Shown: piece by piece, positions 7,553 through 11,016 of the stretch | How positions within the stretch are numbered: the first letter of the stretch is position 1 | How the letters are laid out: every line of letters begins with the position of its first letter | Origin: Solirubrobacter sp035555675 | Lineage (GTDB): Bacteria > Actinomycetota > Thermoleophilia > Solirubrobacterales > Solirubrobacteraceae | NCBI GenBank assembly: GCA_035555675.1 | Contig: DATMGH010000079.1 | Coordinates: 1 to 11,016 of the forward strand | Reading direction: 5' to 3' | Length of the DNA: 11,016 bases | The notes under the pieces: generated by a model | Database searches by the model: none | What the model saw: the letters and a program-made list of their open reading frames with translations, nothing else | What the model was told of the DNA's origin: nothing | Position numbers and translations under genes: made by a program

Positions 7553-8041
7553 CTATCCGAGCATCGACAGGAACGCGCGCTGCACGCGCGCCGGGACCAG
7601 CGGCAGGTAGAAGTGCTCACGCGGGTACCTGCTGGCGAGGCGGGCGACGTCGCGCAACGCGGGGTCCTCGAGCGCGAACAGCTCGAGGAAGTAGTCCGCC
7701 ACCTGCAGTGGCGGGGTGAACTCCGCCGTGAAGCGAGCGCGGTCGCCCTCCACGCGGAACGTGTGCGGCCGGCCGGGCGGCACGATGATCTCCTCGCCGG
7801 CCGCGACGAGGCGCGAGCCCCGCAGGCCCAGCCGGACGCGCAGCGCGCCGTCGTGGACGATGAAACGCTCGGTCTGGTGCAGGTGCCGGTGCAGCGGGCC
7901 TCCGCCCGCTCCCCGGCGAGCTTCGACCTCGACGCGGAAGGCCGACGCGCTGAGCTCCAGCAGCGTCGAGGTCATGAACTGGCTGTGGAACACGGTTCCG
8001 GGGGCATGGTCCGCCGCCTTCGCGGTCATCGTCGCGGTCAT
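7553..8041 (-). CDS. small single-domain cupin protein
   Basis: A 162-residue cytoplasmic protein with both cupin beta-barrel motifs. Motif 1 spans GGGPLHRHLHQTERF (about 46-60), offering H51, H53, H55 and E58 as metal ligands; motif 2 is GEEIIVPPGRPHTF (82-95) with H93. No catalytic family can be named; small cupins of this type serve as metal-dependent oxygenases, isomerases or ligand-binding modules. The ATG at 8041 is supported by AAGGAG (complement of 8051-8056) 9 nt upstream. The frame remains open upstream to 8500, but that stretch is antisense to the TolB-like gene and is rejected. As first gene of the cupin-regulator-exported protein run it might supply or sense the regulator's ligand, which is inference only. 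Confidence 0.85.
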   Translation of the reverse strand: MTATMTAKAADHAPGTVFHSQFMTSTLLELSASAFRVEVEARRGAGGGPLHRHLHQTERFIVHDGALRVRLGLRGSRLVAAGEEIIVPPGRPHTFRVEGDRARFTAEFTPPLQVADYFLELFALEDPALRDVARLASRYPREHFYLPLVPARVQRAFLSMLG

Positions 8042-8107
8042 CGCGTCGCTCTCCTTGGGCTGTCGTGCAGTGCCCGCAGAGCGTGGACGCCGCCCGGCGC
8101 TCGGGGT

Positions 8108-8121
8108 ATCGGGGAAACCCT
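8108..8121 (-). promoter_or_regulatory. candidate operator, copy A
   Basis: Plus strand reads ATCGGGGAAACCCT; on minus it is AGGGTTTCCCCGAT. It lies 66 bp upstream of the cupin start in the divergent region and differs from the 4686-4700 copy by one missing G and one centre base. Its position suits an activator or autoregulatory site for the operon. Proposed from recurrence only. Confidence 0.4.
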
Positions 8122-8182
8122 GGAACCGACCCCCGAACCGGCGAAGCCGCGGCCCGCGCCGCCAAGGACTTGGGGTCCCGGC

Positions 8183-8199
8183 TGGGGTTTTCCCCGGTG
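8183..8199 (+). promoter_or_regulatory. candidate operator, copy B
   Basis: TGGGGTTTTCCCCGGTG, with a perfect GGGG-TTTT-CCCC core, lies 56 bp upstream of the TolB-like start. A tandem TTCCCCGTTCCCCG (8228-8241), resembling two half-sites, follows between it and the ribosome site. This fits an upstream activator position for the TolB-like gene. No clear -35/-10 pair could be assigned. Confidence 0.4.
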
Positions 8200-8255
8200 T
8201 CCGCGGCGCGTCTCGTGCGAGATGTTCTTCCCCGTTCCCCGACGAGAGGAAGACC

Positions 8256-9614
8256 ATGATCCGCAAGCCCCGGCACATGACGCCGGCCGTCGCGCTCGTC
8301 TGCGTGACGGGCGCGCTTGGCGCTGCGGCGCCGGCGAGGGCGGACTCGCTCGTGTTCGTCAAGAGCAACAACGTCTGGCTGGCCAACCCAGACGGGTCCA
8401 ACCAGTACCAGGTGACCGCCGACGGCTCCGCCGAGAACCCGTACACGTCGCCGTCGCAAGCCGACGACGGCACGATCGTCGCCGCCCGCGCGAAGCCCAC
8501 CGGCGGCCCGCTCTACCGCATGCGCCAGAACGGCGAGCTGCTGAACACGATTCCCGTCGCACCCGCGCTCGCCGGGCCGTTCGCCCCGCAGGTCTCTCCG
8601 GACGGCAACCTCGTCGCCTACGAGCACGTCTTCTCGAAGAACGTCAACGGCTACATCGAGACCTCCAGCGACGTGCGCTTCACGCGCGCCGACGGGTCGA
8701 CGCCGCAGGGCATCGGGCCTGAGACGGGCCGCGGAGCGAATGCCCCGTCGTGGATCGACTCCACGCGCGCGTTCGTCGGCGTCAATCAGGCCACGACGAC
8801 GCAGATCGTCGGCCAGGCGGCGGTGCAGTGGTGGAGCGACTACGACCATCAGCCGCAGTGGTTCAGCCTCGGCGAGACCGTCGAGGACGGCGAGGTGGCG
8901 CCGAACGGGAAGATCGCGGTCGTCCGTGGCGAGCACGACGACAACACGATCCAGCTCTACGACTCGACCGGCGGGTTCACGTCGCTGCCACGGCCGACCT
9001 GCACGCTCAGCGAACCGACCGCCGGACCGCTCGGCAAGCGTTTCGTCGACCCGACGTTCTCGCCCTCGGGTGACGCCGTCGCGTGGCAGGAGGGCGACGG
9101 CATTTGGGTCATGAGCCTGCCGCCCGACGGCTGCGCGGCCGGCACACCGCGACAGCTGATCGAGGGCGCGTCCGATCCCGATTGGGGCCCGGCGAACGTG
9201 AATCCGGGCCCTCGGCCGACACCGGTACCGGCGCCGGCCCCGGGCGTCGGGCAGCACCACGAGCCCGATGCCGCGCACGGCGGTACGACGCACCCGGACG
9301 CGGAGCCCGCGCTCGGCGCGTCGATCGCGCGGGTCAGGCTCGGCCGCGCGCTCACCGCGGGCGTTGTGGTCCGCCTGCGGACGCCGAGCGGCGGCCGCGT
9401 CAGCGCGCGAGCGTCACGCAACGGCCGCGCGGTCGCCAGCGGGTCCCGCAAGGTCAAGTCCGGGGGCGCGACGACGGTGACCCTGCGCTTCACCGGCGCG
9501 GCGCGTCGCGCCTTGCGCGGCGGACGCGCGGCGAAGCTCACCGTCACGCTGCGCTTCACGCCCACGTCCGGCGCGGCGCTGAGCCGACGGCTGAAGATCA
9601 CGCTCAGGCGGTGA
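8256..9614 (+). CDS. exported TolB/PD40-like beta-propeller protein
   Basis: A 452-residue secreted protein. The ATG at 8256 has GAGAGGA (8244-8250) 5 nt upstream. A signal peptide (MIRKPR, hydrophobic 10-25, cut after ARA at 27-29) leads into WD40-like/PD40 blades: NVWLANPDGSNQYQVTADG, FAPQVSPDGNLVAYE and DPTFSPSGDAVAWQEGDGIWVM, with repeated F/V-SPDG-VA(Y/W) motifs up to about 310. A Pro-rich linker (PGPRPTPVPAPAPG) then joins a basic C-terminal beta-sandwich-like domain (about 352-452) ending RRLKITLRR. Unlike Gram-negative TolB there are no Tol-Pal partners, so a role in the envelope or in extracellular binding is more likely. It is divergent from the cupin gene across 214 bp. The frame is open upstream to 7716, but that part is antisense to the cupin and unsupported. 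Confidence 0.86.
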   Translation: MIRKPRHMTPAVALVCVTGALGAAAPARADSLVFVKSNNVWLANPDGSNQYQVTADGSAENPYTSPSQADDGTIVAARAKPTGGPLYRMRQNGELLNTIPVAPALAGPFAPQVSPDGNLVAYEHVFSKNVNGYIETSSDVRFTRADGSTPQGIGPETGRGANAPSWIDSTRAFVGVNQATTTQIVGQAAVQWWSDYDHQPQWFSLGETVEDGEVAPNGKIAVVRGEHDDNTIQLYDSTGGFTSLPRPTCTLSEPTAGPLGKRFVDPTFSPSGDAVAWQEGDGIWVMSLPPDGCAAGTPRQLIEGASDPDWGPANVNPGPRPTPVPAPAPGVGQHHEPDAAHGGTTHPDAEPALGASIARVRLGRALTAGVVVRLRTPSGGRVSARASRNGRAVASGSRKVKSGGATTVTLRFTGAARRALRGGRAAKLTVTLRFTPTSGAALSRRLKITLRR

Positions 9615-9737
9615 TCGCGTTCTCACGCGGCGGGGCGGGCCCGGTCTGGCTCGCGTTCGCCGGCGCCGCGCAGCAACCCGCGAGGACGAGATCGCGCGGG
9701 CCCGCCGGCTGGCGGAAGACCGGCGAGGAAGCCGCGG

Positions 9738-9763
9738 TTGGGCCCCGATTTCTCGGGGCCCAA
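9738..9763. terminator. strong 11-bp hairpin, likely terminator
   Basis: TTGGGCCCCGA (9738-9748) pairs perfectly with TCGGGGCCCAA (9753-9763) around a TTTC loop. It lies 123 nt after the TolB-like stop and, for minus-strand transcription, 106 nt after the DUF7660-like stop, so it could end transcription from both sides. There is no T-tract, as is common in actinobacteria. Confidence 0.55.
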
Positions 9764-9842
9764 GTGCAGCAGTTCGGATCGCTGTCCGAGTGGGCGAGCT
9801 CTCAGAATTCGCGAGGCCGCAAGAACACTGGGATTCCAGCCG

Positions 9843-9877
9843 GGGTGCTCAGCGGGGACGTTCGGGTGCTCAGCGGG
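9843..9877. repeat. 14-bp direct repeat, 21-bp period
   Basis: GGGTGCTCAGCGGG occurs at 9843-9856 and again at 9864-9877. The second copy overlaps the stop codon of the DUF7660-like gene. Tandem TGCTCA-type repeats resemble the ends of some IS21-family elements, so this may be an IS remnant; no transposase is present. The rest of 9615-9869 shows only the hairpin above and no convincing gene. Confidence 0.5.
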
Positions 9878-10067
9878 CCGAGTCGTAGCCCCGAGCGGCG
9901 ATCAACAGCCGCGCTACGCGGCGAAGTCCGGACGAGGGGTCGGCAGCCCAGCCGGCCATGGCGTGCAGGAAGCGCTCAAGCGCCGCGTCATTCCATGCCT
10001 CCGGGGCGAGCGCGCGGTCCTCTTGGAACTCGGCCATGAACTGGGCGAAGTCCTCCGCTGTCCTCAC
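9870..10067 (-). CDS. short DUF7660-like protein
   Basis: A 65-residue acidic/helical protein from GTG 10067. RTAEDFAQFMAEFQEDRA, then APEAWNDAALERFLHAMAGW, and the tail RVARLLIAARGYDSAR follow the general layout of small DUF7660 proteins as I remember them: an 'ED-F--F---L--D' opening, a W-N--L--FL-A-A-W centre, and a 'LL--AR-Y' end. The stretch between the last two blocks (AADPSSG) is shorter than usual, so it may be a trimmed or divergent member. Function is unknown. No good Shine-Dalgarno is seen, and the frame extends upstream through the tmRNA fragment without an ATG nearby, so the start is uncertain. It lies on the presumed chromosomal side of the attachment site. Confidence 0.5.
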   Translation of the reverse strand: MRTAEDFAQFMAEFQEDRALAPEAWNDAALERFLHAMAGWAADPSSGLRRVARLLIAARGYDSAR

Positions 10068-10160
10068 ACGCTGCGCCAGTCGCTCGACCTTCCGACTCGG
10101 CGCCCTATCAGAGATGCAGCTCTCCAGAACTATGAAAACTGTTCGGATAGCTCGTCCAAG

Positions 10161-10186
10161 TGGAGACGGCGGGAATTGAACCCGCG
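10161..10186 (-). other. ssrA: 3'-terminal tmRNA (ssrA) fragment, probable attachment-site copy
   Basis: Read on minus there is a perfect T-arm, GCGGG-TTCAATT-CCCGC (10185-10169), followed by the acceptor 3' strand CGTCTCC (10168-10162) and discriminator A (10161). A73 with U70 in the acceptor (the alanine G3-U70 identity pair) and the CGTCTCCA ending match bacterial tmRNA 3' ends such as that of Bacillus subtilis. CCA does not follow. The 5' half, tag reading frame and pseudoknots are absent: the space where they would lie (up to about 10510) holds the ATPase gene on the other strand. So this is a fragment, as expected for the displaced attachment copy of an element integrated into ssrA. An alternative is a decayed tRNA gene. 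Confidence 0.55.
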
Positions 10187-10239
10187 TTCGCTGAACCCTG
10201 CGAATCCCGCTAACGAGTCGCGTGCTCATCAGCGTCACT

Positions 10240-10294
10240 TTCTCCCCTCCGAGAGGTTGCTTTTCTCCCCTCTGTTCGCCCGATATTCTCCCCC
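10240..10294 (+). repeat. three TTCTCCCC direct repeats at an exact 23-bp period
   Basis: TTCTCCCCT occurs at 10240-10248 and 10263-10271, and TTCTCCCCC at 10286-10294. The starts are exactly 23 bp apart, and the bases between the copies differ. The third copy overlaps the likely -10 element of the ATPase gene. An operator array for a repressor, perhaps the ATPase itself, is the natural reading. Three short units are too few and too close for CRISPR. Confidence 0.6.
10284..10289 (+). promoter_or_regulatory. -10 element of a probable leaderless promoter
   Basis: TATTCT fits the TAnnnT -10 pattern and ends 7 nt before the GTG at 10297. That puts transcription initiation at or next to the start codon, the leaderless arrangement frequent in actinobacteria. 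There is no Shine-Dalgarno before the GTG, which agrees. TTGCTT at 10257-10262 is too far (21 bp) to be a standard -35. Confidence 0.4.
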
Positions 10295-10296
10295 CT

Positions 10297-10977
10297 GTGG
10301 CGTACTTCCCTCGGACTGTGGATGCTGAGCTGGCCACGCTGCTAGCCGCCAACGGAGCGGTCGTGATCGAGGGACCGAAGGCATGCGGCAAGACCGAGAC
10401 GGCTCGCCGGCAAGCGGCCAGCGAGGTGCTGCTGGACATCGACCTCAACGCCCAGCAGGCGGCGGCCCTGGACCCGGGGCTGATCCTGCCAGGGGCCCAT
10501 CCACGACTGCTCGACGAATGGCAGCTCCAACCGGCGATCTGGAACCACGTCCGCCGTGCCGTGGACGCCGGGAAGCAGCCGGGGATGTACATCCTCACTG
10601 GATCGGCGGTCCCGGCCGACGATCACACGCGCCACACCGGAGCCGGGCGCTTCGGGCGCGTGCGCATGCGGCCGATGAGCCTCTGCGAAACCGGCGTCAG
10701 CACCAGGCAGGTCTCGCTGAAAGGCCTGTTGGCCGGGGAGCCGACTCGAAGCCCGGACTCGGGGCTTACGATCGGGGATCTACTCGAAGAGGTGGTGCGA
10801 GGTGGCTGGCCGGGCTTCCGTGACCTGGAGCTGCCGGCGGCGACACGCGCGGTCCGTGACTACCTCGACCAAGTGCTGAGGCAGGCTGGGTTTGACGGAC
10901 ACCTCGAAGCCAGGATTTCGTCCTGGGGAGAGGAACGGTGTTTGTCGTATGGCTGCTCCGAAGAAGTACAGCGATGA
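10297..10977 (+). pseudogene. AAA ATPase (AAA_14/DUF4143 type), interrupted by an insertion sequence
   Basis: Starts at GTG 10297 (MAYFPRTVDAELATLL). Residues 26-33 are the Walker A motif GPKACGKT; PRLLDEWQ (69-76) is the Walker B region with D73/E74; YILTGSA (98-104) is the sensor strand; GRFGRVRMRPMSLCE (117-131) and GGWPG (169-173) are hallmarks of this ATPase family, which normally continues for about 400 residues with a DUF4143 C-terminal domain. Here the native sequence stops near AVRDYLDQV (about 193), and the last 33 residues are read through the left end of an IS3-family element to a stop at 10977. The core ATPase fold may survive, but the C-terminal domain is lost, so it is probably non-functional. 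Cellular role of the family is unknown; members are common in accessory regions. Confidence 0.75.
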
Positions 10978-11016
10978 GTTGCGTGAGCGCGCGACGCGGT
11001 TGGCGTTGGAGTCCGG
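10877..11016 (+). mobile_element. left end of an IS3-family insertion sequence
   Basis: Homology of the ATPase ends near 10873 and a TG-starting sequence (TGAGGCAGGCTGGGTTTGAC) begins at 10877, as is typical of IS3-family left ends, about 72 bp before orfA. The exact terminus and target duplication cannot be fixed because the right end lies outside the window. Confidence 0.6.
10949..11016 (+). CDS. IS3-family transposase OrfA, N-terminal fragment (cut by the window edge)
   Basis: From ATG 10949 the frame reads MAAPKKYSDELRERATRLAL and continues to the window edge. The (A/P)(R/K)KYSDELRERA opening is characteristic of the helix-turn-helix OrfA of IS3-family elements (IS3/IS150/IS51 groups), which binds the element's ends; OrfB with the DDE catalytic domain is expected downstream, usually made by programmed -1 frameshifting. 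AGAGGA (10929-10934) is a possible but distant ribosome site. The start overlaps the last 29 bp of the interrupted ATPase frame. Confidence 0.8.
   Translation, partial: MAAPKKYSDELRERATRLALES

Larger units (their letters stand above)
10161..11016. mobile_element. left end of a putative ssrA-integrated element (right end outside window)
   Basis: If the tmRNA fragment at 10161-10186 is the displaced attachment copy, an element entering the 3' end of a minus-strand ssrA must lie to its right, with native chromosome to its left. The contents agree: an ATPase gene of accessory type, less extreme base composition just past the site, and a nested insertion sequence. No integrase is visible here; it would be expected near the intact ssrA at the other end. 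This is inferred from the fragment and gene content only. Confidence 0.35.

Noticed and set aside
7513..7620. 36-residue N-terminal extension of the LAL regulator
   Set aside because: Cys/Ser/Arg-rich sequence overlapping the cupin coding region; family homology starts at GTG 7512.
7716..8255. N-terminal extension of the TolB-like protein
   Set aside because: The extension is antisense to the cupin and has no conserved features; ATG 8256 has a good ribosome site followed by a signal peptide.
8042..8500. N-terminal extension of the cupin protein
   Set aside because: Runs through the divergent promoter region and antisense to the TolB-like gene; ATG 8041 has a clear Shine-Dalgarno.
7617..9293. 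558-codon minus-strand frame across the cupin and TolB-like genes
   Set aside because: Out of frame with the cupin and antisense to the propeller gene; no motif, Arg-rich shadow composition.
10161..10240. Complete tRNA or tmRNA gene
   Set aside because: Only the T-arm and acceptor 3' strand are present; no matching 5' acceptor strand, D-arm, anticodon arm or tag frame was found in the adjoining sequence.
10240..10294. CRISPR array
   Set aside because: Repeat units are only 9 bp with 14-bp spacers and no cas genes; an operator array fits better.
10068..10598. Upstream extension of the DUF7660-like frame (to 242 codons)
   Set aside because: It translates through the tmRNA 3' fragment and antisense to the ATPase gene; only the last 65 codons look protein-like.

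Overview
The window is very GC-rich and reads as actinobacterial chromosome, most likely class Thermoleophilia (Solirubrobacter/Conexibacter relatives). This is inferred from three things: a giant LuxR-type ATPase regulator of the LAL family, exported proteins with Ala-rich signal peptides, and a beta-sandwich tail of the VRLRTPSGG...VTLRF...LKITLRR type on the TolB-like protein. No gene here fixes the species.

Layout. (1) Positions 1-1645: the start of an unknown minus-strand gene runs off the left edge. Next to it is a minus-strand nucleotidyltransferase-fold protein, and only 41 bp away a divergent DEDDh 3'-5' exonuclease. (2) 1804-2769: a dihydrodipicolinate-synthase-family lyase/deaminase that resembles hydroxyproline-pathway Pyr4H2C deaminases. 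(3) 2831-8041: a three-gene minus-strand run of cupin, LAL-type LuxR regulator and large exported protein, which looks like one operon. A divergent exported TolB/PD40-like beta-propeller gene (8256-9614) faces it across 214 bp. A GGGG-(W)TT-CCCCGRT motif occurs twice in that divergent region and once at the regulator/exported-protein junction. It is the best operator candidate for the LAL regulator.

(4) 9615-11016: an accessory-looking boundary. It holds a perfect 11-bp hairpin, a 14-bp direct repeat, a short DUF7660-like gene, and an isolated T-arm plus acceptor 3' strand matching the 3' end of tmRNA. To the right lies an AAA/DUF4143-type ATPase gene interrupted by an IS3-family insertion sequence, whose orfA starts at 10949 and is cut by the window edge. 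The simplest reading is that the tmRNA fragment is the displaced attachment-site copy left by an element integrated into ssrA. The element would extend rightward out of the window and has itself been hit by an IS. Three TTCTCCCC repeats spaced exactly 23 bp apart precede the ATPase start.

Most other open frames are antisense or out-of-frame shadows of these genes, as expected at this GC content.
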